NCBI GenBank assembly: GCA_038049695.1
Contig: CP142453.1
Span: 13,953,501-14,017,500 of the forward strand
DNA: 64,000 nucleotides
Reading direction: 5' to 3'
Source of the DNA: Cinnamomum chago
Taxonomy: Eukaryota; Streptophyta; Magnoliopsida; Laurales; Lauraceae
Shown here: one piece after another, positions 1-10,868 of the stretch
How the letters are laid out: every line of letters starts with the position of its first letter
How positions within the stretch are numbered: the first letter of the stretch is position 1
Notes under the pieces: generated by a model
What the model was told of the DNA's origin: nothing
What the model saw: only the letters and a program-made list of their open reading frames with translations
Databases searched by the model: none
Program-made: the position numbers and the translations under genes

Positions 1-89
1 GTCGGCAGCAGGGGGCATTGAAGAAGGAACTCGGCTATCAAAAAGTTTTGCCTCAAGATCCTTTGTCTTCAACAAGGCGAGACGTCGTC

Positions 90-2211
90 ACTCCATATCC
101 TCTCCCCTTTTTTCTTCTTGGTTGGAGGGTGACGAGTAGGCTTCGACGAGTTGAGACAGGTTGGTGGCCTCCGAGCCGATGGGCGATTTGGATGCCTTAG
201 AGCCTGAAGCTCTTCGGCGCTCAGCGTCGGTCAGGGCGAGCACCGGCTCCCTCCTTTTAATGTACGTATGGGACCTCGGCTCGTATCCTAGCAAGTCCCA
301 AGCAGCTCGCCCGTGATGACCCTGGTAGTCGCGCACAGCCTTCAGCCAGTTATCGTTTCTCTTCCAACCGGCTCGCTCGGCCCCCTGCCTTTTATGGCTG
401 ACCTCTGCACGACAAGAGAAGAGCGCCCGCTCGGCAAAACAAGAAAATAAAACATGAGCACTTAGAGGAGGTCGGTATTTATTTGGGGGAACCCCGAAGT
501 GACGAGGGATCCTCTATAACCTCTCCACCTCGGTCTCGGCCTCTCCGAACTCCCAGTTACCGGAGACGAGCAGACAATCGTCCCTGGCATGTCTGTTCGA
601 GTCCTCCAAGTCATAGACGAACGGCTCCCGTTTCGGTTTCCCCCGAAGGTAGCAGCAGTAACCGTCCCCTACGGATTTGCAGACATTGTATACATCCTCG
701 ATGTCACGAACACCGAGGTTAATTCCCAAGATCTTATTGAGCTCGGCGACACTCATTATTACTTTGAAGCTGTTGGGCATCAGCTGACAGGGGCTAAGAT
801 GCCATGTCGCCAAGCAAGCCCTGAGAAGGGGATGGACAGGAGCAAGGATGAAAATATCGGTAGCGGCGGGCGTAGCGGCCCGCCGCCAAACCGATACGAA
901 GCGGGCGATACGTAGCGTATCGGGGATACGTATCGGCGTAGCGGTGCGATTTTAAGAAATCGCCAAAAAAATCTGAAAAAATTCCAGAAAATCCAGAAAA
1001 TTGTAAAATGAAAGAAAATGTGGTTCTTTTGCAAAAGTAAGTAAGAAAAGAGGGTGTAGCGGTGCCCTCAATATATGATGTCCTGTATCGCTGTATAAAT
1101 AGAAAATAATAGTAATGATTAGTTTTTTCACATGTATTCATGTTTCTTAGTCATGTTAACTTAAAAAGTAATGGAAAGCTAAATAGAAAAAAATTAGAAC
1201 ATGAAATAAAGGCATAAGAATTAAGAAGACTTAAGAGTTAGGTCATTAGTGAACATTGAACAATCAAATATCAATACTTCAGCATTCAAGGTTCAAATTC
1301 AATCAAGTGAATGAACTATGAAGTGATCAACAATCAACATTCAACACCAATTTAGAAATGACAAAGGGAGTAGAGAGTTAGTGAAAGAAATAGGAAATTA
1401 GGAATACCTTGATCACCACCAAAAGGGATTTGGGAGACACTTATATTCATACATTTGAACAATATGTAATGTAAACATCATGATAGTACTATTAGAGCCA
1501 CATATCAGTGTTTAATTGTTAGGGTCACTGTGGTGAGACCTAACCCTAAGCATAAAACTTTGGTGATCAAAATTAGCTTAATATGAACATAAACATTATA
1601 TGTTGCATGCATTCATGATAGATCATTCAATATATGAAAAGTACTGATAAAGAGGCCGAGCCCCGGAGGGCTGTCGGACTGCTCTTTGGGGCTGAAAGAC
1701 CATAAAGGTGGGGGCTGTCCTCTGGGCCGCCGACCATAAAGGTGGGGTTCGGGGCGGTAGCCCCGATTCGATTTTTTTTTTGAACTTACGCAAGATGGAC
1801 CACAAAGAGGTGAAAACAGCAACCATAGAGGGAAAGAGATGAAAGAGAAGGGTAAAAAACCCTAAAAAGTCCAAAAGGGGGGGTTATACACGTCGTATCG
1901 GCCGCCACGTAGCGTGGTGGCATGTATCGGCCGATACGGGCCGCCACGGGTGCGATACACCCGTGGCGGCCGATAATTTCATTGTAGCGTATCGGCCGAT
2001 ATTTACTTCCTTGGACAGGAGACTTAACCCCTCCTTCAATTATTGAGACCAAGGGGAATGACATCCAGCCATCAGAGAAGGAGTAACCCTCGAAAAGGTT
2101 CTTTGGGTTGTCTAATTTGGTGTGGACGTTATCTGGGATCCTATACATCTCCCTAAAGCCAGCCATGGCCTTAGGGGTGTCCAGCCAATGCCTGTAAGTC
2201 CCCATTTTCAT
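90..2211 (-). pseudogene. Gypsy-type retrotransposon gag-like protein (Transposase_28 type), interrupted relic
   Basis: The minus strand starts at an ATG at 2211 and encodes a region rich in the signature of plant 'putative gypsy type transposon' proteins (MGTYRHWLDTPKAM, then FREMYRIPDN and DGWMSFPLVSIIEGGV). Reading breaks at about 2013 and resumes at 834 with HPLLRACLATWHLSPCQLM, then PNSFKVIMSVAELNKILG and LEDSNRHARDD to about 514. More degenerate sequence follows down to about 90. The two halves are the same protein split by the 843-2012 insertion; without it, the codons around the shared 9-bp target site would be nearly continuous. The upstream leader (2212-2420) carries three AAACCCTAAAC-like tandem units. 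Stops and the insertion make it non-functional. The family assignment comes from recognised motifs, not a search. Confidence 0.7.
843..2012. mobile_element. Mutator-like (MULE) non-autonomous insertion with 9-bp TSD
   Basis: A 1.17-kb block interrupts the gag relic. Its ends are near-identical inverted repeats: 844-860 reads aaggatgaaaatatcgg, and the reverse complement of 1996-2012 matches it at 15 of 17 positions. Directly outside lie identical copies of GGACAGGAG (834-842 and 2013-2021), the 9-bp target duplication typical of the Mutator superfamily. The subterminal regions are GC-rich and full of CGTATCGGCCGATACG-like palindromic words (about 860-950 and 1885-2000), while the interior is AT-rich. 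No transposase is visible, so it is non-autonomous. Confidence 0.75.
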
Positions 2212-2599
2212 AAGAATGGAGAAACTGGAAAAAGAAGGGCATAAACCCTAAACAAGGGGCAAAAACCCTAAACAGAGGACATAAGCCCTAACAGAAATAA
2301 AGATGCACAAAAGGAGATGAGGAAGAAGACTCGCAGAACGGAAAGAACGACTTCGGACTCAGACTCGCTAAGACTGAACTCCGGCAAGGCTTCTTCTCTT
2401 GCAGCAGAAACTCTCTTTGATGGATGCCAAAGTGGAAAAAAGGAAGAGGGAACACCTCTATTTATAGAAGAAATGGCGCCCTTTTGGATTCCGAAAAGCA
2501 TGCGTGCGAGGCATCACCTCGAGCGCTGTACGCGTGGCTTCGAATTCATTGGACGACCAACCAGAGGGAGACATGTGGTACCGCTAGTTCATCTCTTGC

Positions 2600-3347
2600 A
2601 ATGATTCAGACGCTCTATTAATTACCTCGGGTAGGCGAAGCGACAGCAGCGTGATATCGATCACCTCGGGCGGACGAAGCGACAACGGCGTTCTATTAAT
2701 TATCTCGGATAGAGGAACCGACATCAAGATGAGATGCGGATTAAATACCCAGGACTCTCCCGTCATAATACTTAGCTCCCGACCTCAAAAAAGTTGGAGA
2801 ACTCTACGAGGTTAAGAGCTAGGGGCCAATTGTGTGGGACGTTTCCTTAAGAGCAGGGTTACGCTAATCTCGGTAACAGTATCGACTTGGCTTATCTCGA
2901 TCTCGGTTTCCAAACTCTGCAATAGTGACAAGATACATCTAGATTGGCAACAGTGTCAGCTAGCACCGAGCTTGAGCTAGCTTCGGTAAGGGTACCAGCT
3001 AGGTTCACCTCGGTCTCGGTATAAGGACCTCGGCAACAGTGCCAAGATATGTCTATATGTGGTCTCGGTATCATCTTCAGCTCGGCACGACCAACTGAGA
3101 TGAATACTAAGCTATGATTGTACTCCCATAAAACTAAGGCCACGTTGCAGAATGTACTGACAGATAAGATGGGCACCGGATATCAATAAGGGGTTATCCT
3201 TATCAGACAATCACATCCGCATTAATACAGGAAGCCTGCGCATGATCCGATGGGACAATGTCTCCACCAAGCTGAGGGAACATGGTGTGGGCTGATGGGA
3301 CAGTACTTCCACCTACCCTCACTGAGGGAGCGCCAAATGGAACTTCC

Positions 3348-3400
<53 letters not shown>

Positions 3401-3690
3401 CACACACACAAGGGTAAGATACCAAGGAGGTATGCAATACAATGCACTGTAACACAATACAACCTTGCTCTCCCTTTTTCTTCATTCACTCCTCCTTTGT
3501 TCAGTGACAGCACTAACTCAGGCATCGGAGTGCCTTCGGCTGGCTGCAGTCAGGGCCTCTGACTTCTCTATCTTTCCTTCCATTTCAGGTCTTAAGGCAA
3601 TCAATCCTTCCCAAAGAAGCTTAACAGCAATATTACGAGTTTCATATTCGCCTAATTAAGTCCGTAATAATTAGGCACTTACAATTACAT
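2600..3690 (+). mobile_element. Solo-LTR-like block (Ty3/gypsy type)
   Basis: The region looks like a long LTR on the plus strand. It has repeated CTCGGTCTCGG-type U3 words, three imperfect tandem units of about 44 bp (2612-2735, core ATTACCTCGGG...CGAAGCGACA), a TATA stretch (3352-3391), and an R/U5-like segment with a GGCATCGGAGTGCCTTCGGC motif at about 3519-3541, which resembles the R region of many plant gypsy LTRs. No gag follows on the plus strand, and the neighbouring gag relic runs the other way, so this is probably a separate solo LTR. The exact ends were not determined. Confidence 0.5.
3352..3411. repeat. Compound microsatellite (TA)n-(CA)n
   Basis: About 40 bp of TA dinucleotides are followed directly by CA dinucleotides, inside the LTR-like block. 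Confidence 0.9.
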
Positions 3691-4795
3691 ACTGCACTTA
3701 ACTATCCGCCTTCTTGACCTACCACAGTTGAGGTTTCTGTGAAGCTCCAAATCATTATTTTTATTGCATTGTTTGATGTCAATAAGTATTCACTTGTGTA
3801 GCTGTGCCTAAACATTTGATTACAAGGCAGATGAATTACTTGACTTTATCATGTATGTTATATAACATACATTACTTTTACATTGTATAACAGAACATAT
3901 AGTTGTCAAACTCAATGTATTACGTATATTGACACCTCGCAAAGGCAATTCTGAGTAGGTGGGATTATCAATGTTGAAGATGAGCGGGTGTATCCTTTAC
4001 TAGACGGGAGGTGGCTTTATTTAGTACATATCATGCACTAGGTACAGAGAAAATATCTCATGTACTAGCATGCGCATCAAGAGGGACGGAGGGAGGGAGA
4101 CTTATTTGCTAGTTCACAGTATATGGGTAGGTTTTATGGTCTAGATTTGTTGGGACCTTTTTCTTTTTTGTTGTGTTTTGGAGTCTAATTCTTTTAGCCG
4201 ACCTCTGATTACTGGGATATAGTTTTGTTGTTGTTGTTGATGATGATGATGATATATGTAGTTGTCAGTAATTATCGTATACCATACAACATGTTGACAT
4301 ATATGTCAGTTCTTTTATAATTATCTCGAAGATAGTCTTCATACATTATCATATACCATATAATATGTCAGACTTTATATTCATGCATGTAACATATTTA
4401 TTTTAAGTATTCTTTAATAATTAACCCTAACATGAATCTAAGCAATTAAAGGATAGTACTTCTACATAAACCCTCCAGACATGACTATTATCACTGAGAT
4501 TTATGTGTGCATCAAGTCATCTATATCGAATCGGGATCTTGCAGAGGTGCTTACTGTATTTGTTGTTGTTCTTAAGTTTTATTTTATATTTGAAGTAAGC
4601 TGCGTACTTCTAGTTATTGGAGTATTGAGACTTGAGAGGCATGTTGCCCCATCTTGATTTCACAATTTATGAATCCTTATCCACAACAATCCAAAATACA
4701 TACTCCAAACACTAAACCCTTTACTTGGAATTTTTGTCTGAATGTCCTTTTTTTTTAAAATTTGTCACTTACTGTGAAGAAAAAAATTCTCCTAG
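3691..4795. other. Non-coding, probable STN8 intron
   Basis: AT-rich sequence with no recognisable coding exon. A SINE-like 3' tail lies at about 4198-4255 (GCCGACCTCTGATTACTGGG, then TTG and GATGAT repeats). The segment ends in a pyrimidine-rich acceptor, ctcctag, directly before the STN8 exon. Confidence 0.5.
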
Positions 4796-6684
4796 GGAGA
4801 TCGGGACCTGGCTGATTACATGAAAGATCGTAGCTTCCCTTTCAACCTAGAGTCGGTTATGTTTGGGCAAGTCCTAGAAGGACTGGACTCTATCAAACGG
4901 AATGCTTTGATCGTTAAACAGATAATGCGGCAAATCATTACGTCTCTCAAGAAGATCCATGACACTGGTATTGTTCATCGTGATGTGAAACCATCCAACT
5001 TGGTAGTGACAAGGAAGGGACGAATCAAGCTCATTGATTTCGGGGCTGCAACAGACCTTCGTATTGGCAAGAATTATGTTCCTGACCGTGGGCTCCTTGA
5101 TCCAGACTACTGTCCTCCAGAATTGTATGTGCTTCCAGAGGAAACACCTAAACCTCCCCCAGAACCAATTGCCGCTATTCTTTCTCCGATTCTCTGGCAG
5201 GTACCTCTAATATTTGTCAGTATATTGTTCCAAGTAACAAGGACACTACATTTTTCTTTAGAAAGAAAGAAAGAAAAAAAAAATCTGACTCATGTCACAT
5301 TGTCTTTTACTGTGTTATATGGTATTTATATACTCTAATCTTGTAGCCTTTCAGATAAAAATTTCCTTAGGTATCCATGAAGTTAAAAACTCAAGTTCCT
5401 ATAATAGTGCATTTATAACATCATTACATATGAATGCTCTGTCCCATTGCCAAGTTGGTTAGATGTGTGCTTGCATTGTGTGTGTACATGCGCAGTTTTT
5501 CAGGGTCTATTTTTGAGTCAGATAATATAGTCAATTTACTTAAGTTTAGAGGCCTGAGTACTGCCACCAGTGATATCATAAGAAGGAGTATTACAATCAT
5601 CAACTAAGGATATGCATGATATCATCAGCTCCTGGGCATATAAACAATGGGCCTGTGGTTTGACAATACAAATCATTGTCTCGATGGGCCCACCATATCC
5701 ATGCTAAAAAAATAACCTGGATCGCCACTTCTCCACTGAATGTGCATTTATTTTATAATTTCTTATGAAGGTGATCACCTGAAGGATGTGGATACTGCAT
5801 GTTGGTTCCACTACATCAATCTAAATCACTTAACCATGGTGCCCCAACTTGTATGTCCTCAAGGAGTGTAGACACTTTAGTGTGGATACCATCATCCATT
5901 ACCTTAAGAATCATATCATACCTCAAAAATGAGTTTATCCATAATGTACTATGCCTGATGCTCTAAATTATAAGTTATAAACACACAAATCTTGTATCCA
6001 GGTACTGTAATTCCCTGTCCAAAAATCTTGGCTCCCGGTGTAAATAGGGCTAATCCCAAAATTAGGTAAATTGGATCATCCTAACTTCCTTCTAATGATC
6101 ATTCTTTGCTTAATTTACATCTTCGATCAATTTTCATCTTATGGTGGCTACCAATTGGGAAGTCAGCATCATCTCTAGAATATGATTTTGGCTCTTGTTG
6201 GGTTGAAGTATGCACACGCTACTTGCACAATTGCCCTGTCAATGCATATGGATCTCTATAGTCTGGCAGAATACGTGTATGTCTCTTTCTCAACATTGGT
6301 TTGGTGTGTTTTATGTTTTTGCAGCTTAATAGTCCTGATCTATTTGATATGTACTCTGCCGGAATCACACTTTTACAAATGGCTATACCTACCTTGAGGT
6401 CTGCAGCAGGTTTGAAGAATTTCAATTCGGAAATAAAGACAGTAGGTTATGACTTGAAGAAATGGAGGGAGTTGAGGGAGTTGACTCGTTTAAAGCCAGA
6501 CTTCCGTATCCTTGATCTTGACTCTGGTAGAGGGTGGGATTTGGCCACAAAACTTATTTCAGAGAGAGGCTTTCTCAGACGGGGACGGTTATCAGCTGCT
6601 GCTGCACTAAGGCATCCATATTTCTTGTTGGGTGGTGACCAAGCAGCTGCAGTTCTTTCAAAGCTAAGCTTATCTAAGCAGTGA
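4796..6684 (+). CDS. STN8: STN8-like thylakoid Ser/Thr protein kinase, last two exons (5' part outside the window)
   Basis: In Arabidopsis this chloroplast kinase phosphorylates photosystem II core proteins at the thylakoid membrane. Two exons are visible: 4796-5200 (135 codons, acceptor ctcctag, donor CAG|gtacct) and 6325-6684 (119 codons plus TGA, acceptor tttttgcag). The first begins GDRDLADYMKDRSFPFNLES and carries the catalytic loop HRDVKPSN and the magnesium motif in LIDFGAATD. The second has NSPDLFDMYSAGI and ends in the family C-terminus HPYFLLGGDQAAAVLSKLSL. These motifs match STN8 rather than STN7. The N-terminal third, including transit peptide, glycine loop and ATP-binding lysine, is not found between 1 and 4795, so it must lie upstream beyond an intron longer than 4.7 kb containing the gypsy and MULE material, or be lost. 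No stop or frameshift is seen in the two exons. Confidence 0.88.
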
Positions 6685-8629
6685 ATTTCAGGTATTGTAC
6701 ATGTTACGTGTTTCATTGCCAGAATTTGCATAAATTCACTCTTTTCCACGCTACTATTTGATTCTTCATCATTGCCAATTTGTTGGCTTTGATAAATTTG
6801 ATCAATTAATGCATGGACACGTTTTCACTCCTCACCTGGTAGGGGTTAGCCCAAGCCTAGCACATCTCAACCCTCAAGACTTAAATTTCAGCTGGGTTTG
6901 CAATGAACAACTTTGGCCTGGCACGGACCAATTATTTGGAAACCCACAGATCCATAGCTTCTGCTTAGCCTCAATCTCATGAATTTTTTCCATTTGTCAT
7001 GTTTTGTCAAGCTCCACAATGTACAAAACTAATTAACCCATCCAGAGTGCTGTTTGTTTAATTGTTTTTCTCCATCTCATTTTTTTTTTTTTTTTGTTAT
7101 AAATGTCCAATACTCTCATTTTGTGTTCCACTCATACAACATCTTGAAGTCTCTTAGGTTTTCTTCTCTTTTTTTTCTAGTCTCTTCGCTTTAGGTAGTT
7201 GACCCCAACATTGTTGGGACAAGGGTTTGATGATGATGATGAGTCTCTTCGCTTTATTCAAGAACTCGATCATGAAATATTAATTGCTTTGTTTGTTAGA
7301 AGGAATTAATTCAGTGGAATGATTTTCTCCTACGGAAATCTTGCATGAAAGCTATGAAAGTTTTTTTTTTTAATCCCAAACTGCCCCTTGCACGGAGTTA
7401 TGTGTGAAAATTTGACTAATTTAATGTGGTACGGTTATACTTTCTGTTTTAGGAAGCTGTCGAGTGTACTGTATGATAGTACAGCTAATATGAACTTTGC
7501 CTAGCCTATGTGTAGCTTTACATCAGTTTGGCTCTCCATCGTAGATGGAATAGAGCAAGAATCAGGGGGTCCTATCATCAGGTGGGCTATACATTTGCAT
7601 CAAATACTGACATTCTAAGAGTTATTTTTCTTTTAAGCCAATTATTTATTTGGTAAGTTTGGGGCTTAGCTATTAGGTGGACAGATCATTTTACCAGGGG
7701 CACATGTCCAATGGAGCCCAGCTGATTAGAATTTTGATTCCACGCACGTGCACCTAGTTACTAGTTAGTAATGTGGCAACACGAAGATGGCTTAGATCTG
7801 ATCACATGTCAGCTTAGCCAACTGTTAGCTATTACATTTTTTTCTACTTAGTGTGTGATACTTAACTTCTACTTGAAAACTTCTGATACCAGAAACAATT
7901 TATGTTCCTACTACAGTCCCTGCTTCCATTTTCAGCTATTGCCTTTGTCAATCAAAGTATTTTCTTTGCTGAGAGATTTCATTTGATGCAGTAACTGTAA
8001 AATGAAGCCTACATAGCTGGAGCAGAAGCTCCTAACATCAGAGAAGACTGTCACATTAGCTTCAGTCGGGGAGCTCTCTTACTTTGTTTTGAGGTTGCTT
8101 TCCAGAATATCAGCAAGCATGCCATATTTTAACCAAGTAACCAGATACATTGATTTTCCAGGTCAGCAAAGTTATTTGAAATTTTTTGAGTTGTGCTAAC
8201 TGCCAAGTTAATCACATGTAACATGGCACATGTCAAAGAAATTCCAGCCGCCTATGATATGACCATGTTCATATTCAAGTTGGCCATATCTCCAAACTGC
8301 TAGATTTGAGCATTCAATACTGGTCGTCGGTCAACTTTTTTATAAATGTTTCTCCAAAATCGAGCACTAAGGATCATCTAAACAGCCTGATTTAGAGATA
8401 TTGCCATATATCCATGGTGGAGACGGGCCACACATAATCAGTTGCTTGAATTCATATACTTGTGCCTGCTTACACATGTTCTGCGAGTAAAGTATGAGAC
8501 CATGCATCAGGTGGAGCTAGATTACCTGTCCTAAAAATCAGGCTAGTCCCTGTCCATCACATCTGCAAAAAAATGAGTTGTTGCGGATTTAAATTCCATG
8601 GCTCATGACTCTTAATGAATATACTTAGT
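6685..8629. other. STN8 3' flank and intergenic DNA
   Basis: There is no convincing ORF. The first few hundred bases are probably STN8 3' UTR. A homopolymer T run lies at about 7080-7096, and one very short SINE 3' end is annotated separately. The remainder is AT-rich without recognisable features. Confidence 0.5.
7194..7241 (+). mobile_element. Severely 5'-truncated SINE 3' end with 15-bp TSD
   Basis: A 48-bp insert (GTAGTTGACCCCAACATTG..., ending in GATGATGATG) is bracketed by perfect copies of AGTCTCTTCGCTTTA at 7179-7193 and 7242-7256. Duplications of this length are typical of LINE-machinery target-primed insertion. The insert resembles the 3' end of plant tRNA-derived SINEs that finish in short TTG or GATG repeats. 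Confidence 0.75.
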
Positions 8630-8639
8630 GTATGATATT

Positions 8640-8965
8640 AGTTGGCAAGGCTCGTGGACGAGAAACAACTAAGGTGTTTTCTGAAAGATGGAGGTGGCAA
8701 TGGCATGTGTTGGGGTTGGCCTTAGTGCAGTCCATTTACTTGCGAGACCTGGTTAGTTCCGGTTGTGGACTTGGATCTAGTAAAAAAAGGTCATCACCCA
8801 ATGCAGTCCTGCTGAAGCAGCGTCCTGAGAGGGTCCAAATTAGAGACAGACCTAACCTTTGGCAATTTTGCACAAAATGGCTCCTTGCAGGTTTTGAACC
8901 TGAATTATCACGCGTGACACCTGAAACTTTTACTATTCCACCAAAGCAATGACCCTTGGACGTGG
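8640..8965 (-). mobile_element. tRNA-derived SINE candidate
   Basis: On the minus strand the head at about 8955-8880 reads like a tRNA promoter: an A-box-like TTGCTTTGGTGG, then a near-ideal B box in AGGTTCAAAACCTGC. The downstream body is not tRNA-like and the tail is poorly defined. There is no proper cloverleaf, so it is not a tRNA gene. Confidence 0.45.
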
Positions 8966-9484
8966 ATCCATTATCAATAGAAAATGTTGCTTGACCGGGA
9001 TGTGGCATGTTTTTTGGTGTGCCCATAAACCTTTGGTTGTGTGGGCCTGAGAACCCCGTTGGGCGAGCCTCATTCATTGCAAGTACTTCTGATTACTAGA
9101 AGCAATCTTTGGGTACTTTAAATTGTATCCTTATTTCTGTTTCCATAGGACGTTGCATCTTCTCCATCCTCCTTGCAAGTTATAGAGGCAGCATCTGTGT
9201 TCCAAAGCCCTTTTCAGCTCTCCAGTTCATCAAAGCTGTGAGCATGTGAATCCATTGAACGAAGATAAGTGCTCAAGCATTTCAATTGTGTCAAAAGTTG
9301 TATGTTTTCAGGATACTTTCCTATTTAATTGATTATGAGATCCTCACAATGTATTCCACAACAAAGGCATTTACTGTTAATAGAATTTTCATTTTGATCA
9401 TATCTTGAAGTGAGTGCTAGATATTTCCTACAGTAAAGTTGGCCTAATGGTTCTTTATTGCAGTATATGGAGAGTTTGGTGTGT

Positions 9485-9835
9485 CACTTTAGGGACGGTT
9501 TGTTTGCATTATAATACATAGCAATTGAATACATATAATTCATACCATAAGTGGTTGAAAATAATGATCAAATCTGAATTTTAAAAATAATTAGCATCAA
9601 ATAACCATTCTTTTTAGGAAAATAGAATTAAAAAAAAAAAAGATGGAAAATGAACTACTAGGGTGATGGTGGTTTTTCATTTCCCATCTTCTTTTTATTC
9701 TATTTCCCTAATAGGAAAGGTTATTTGATGCTCATTTTTTAAAATGCACCTTTGATCTTGATTTTTAACTAGTAATTGTATGAATTATATATATTCAGTT
9801 TCTATGTGTTTTAATGTAGTTTTTTTTTCTTAATG
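9485..9835. mobile_element. Foldback MITE (family 1)
   Basis: A long imperfect inverted repeat. The left arm (TTGCATTATAATACATAGC at 9504, then ATGATCAAATCTGAATTTT and GCATCAAATAACC) is mirrored by the right arm (GGTTATTTGATGC, then TTTGATCTTGATTTTTAAC and CTATGTGTTTTAATG). Related copies lie at 20638-21124, 28431-28915 (split), 44835-44945 (one arm) and 48125-48370. Confidence 0.65.
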
Positions 9836-10868
9836 TTACTTTAGTTTTGATGCTTTTTGAGATTATTGTCTCACAGTTATACATTAGAAAACTATTAATT
9901 TAAATAAGTGAAGATACAGAGGACTCTTAAATTGATCAGATTTTTAACACTCAATGTCAAACATGATCAGTTTGGTGGTATTCCACAAATTTCTAATTGG
10001 GAATAAACATTATTGAGAATAATCAAGCATGAGCTCGAATTCTGGCTACAAATGAGTTGGTATGGGTTGGATCAAGGTCATCATGGATCCGTTCATATAA
10101 TTAATCAGAGTCAAGGATATGGACCTGGAACTGACTTGGCGTTTATGTCTAACCAAAAGGATTCCTTGCTTGTGGGGAAAATTTTGCATCCGAAATTCCG
10201 TGCCCACCACTTTTCTGCAGTGTGGTGCGGCACTTTTCGATGGAGATAAAAGGGAAATATTAGCTATGTTTCCTTGATTTTTATGCAGAAAAGCATTTTC
10301 CATTGAAGAGTCAAAAATCGCATTTCCATTGAAACGTGGAAGTGAAAATCCTCATAATGCAGAATTCTGACTTTGCCCAAACGTGTTCTGAAAGAAACTT
10401 ACTGCACCCTGCCCTGCCTTTTCCCATTTTTTGTTAGATGGTAACAATTCCTTCTTTTTCCCCCTTTAGATTTTAGTTGTATTTTTCTCCCTTCATGTTT
10501 TAGTGGAATCATTTATATCAGCAATGTAAGATACAATACAAGTGAACAACACCATCACATTTCATGTTAGTCATTGCAGCTTGACGCTTCAGACGGTTCA
10601 TCACATTACATGGATGTGTCCTATTTTAATTGGTTGTTATTTTTGCAAGATTGTTATAGTTTCCTTAAAAAACCATTTACCAATAAAGGGTGACATATGT
10701 GACTCTGTTTGTTGGTCCACTGGCCTACTATATAGGAGGATCTTAGGATCTATCTAGCCCTGTCTGAAAAATTAGGTCTATCTATTTAATGATTTTTTAT
10801 CGGAGAGCCGCTGGCAACGTCTAATAGACTTCTTTTTCTTTAGCCTAAAACCATTTTGTATTGGTTAA
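9820..10868. repeat. Duplicated segment, copy 1 (paralog of 19585-20574)
   Basis: About 1 kb is closely similar to 19585-20574 in the same orientation, for example TTGAGATTATTGTCTCACAG and CATGGATCCGTTCATATAAT in both. Both copies keep an 85-codon minus-strand reading frame (10046-10303, ending in LINYMNGSMMTLIQPIPTHL) and an overlapping plus-strand frame (10013-10249) sharing GLDQGHHGSVHIINQSQGYG. I do not recognise either product. The copy ends abruptly at 10868, where similarity switches to the eIF2 beta intron. Confidence 0.8.

Noticed and set aside
8880..8965. tRNA gene candidates at the SINE heads (also 18650, 28790 and 48900)
   Set aside because: Box A/B-like words are present but no acceptor stem or cloverleaf can be formed by eye, and similar bodies follow; SINE heads fit better.
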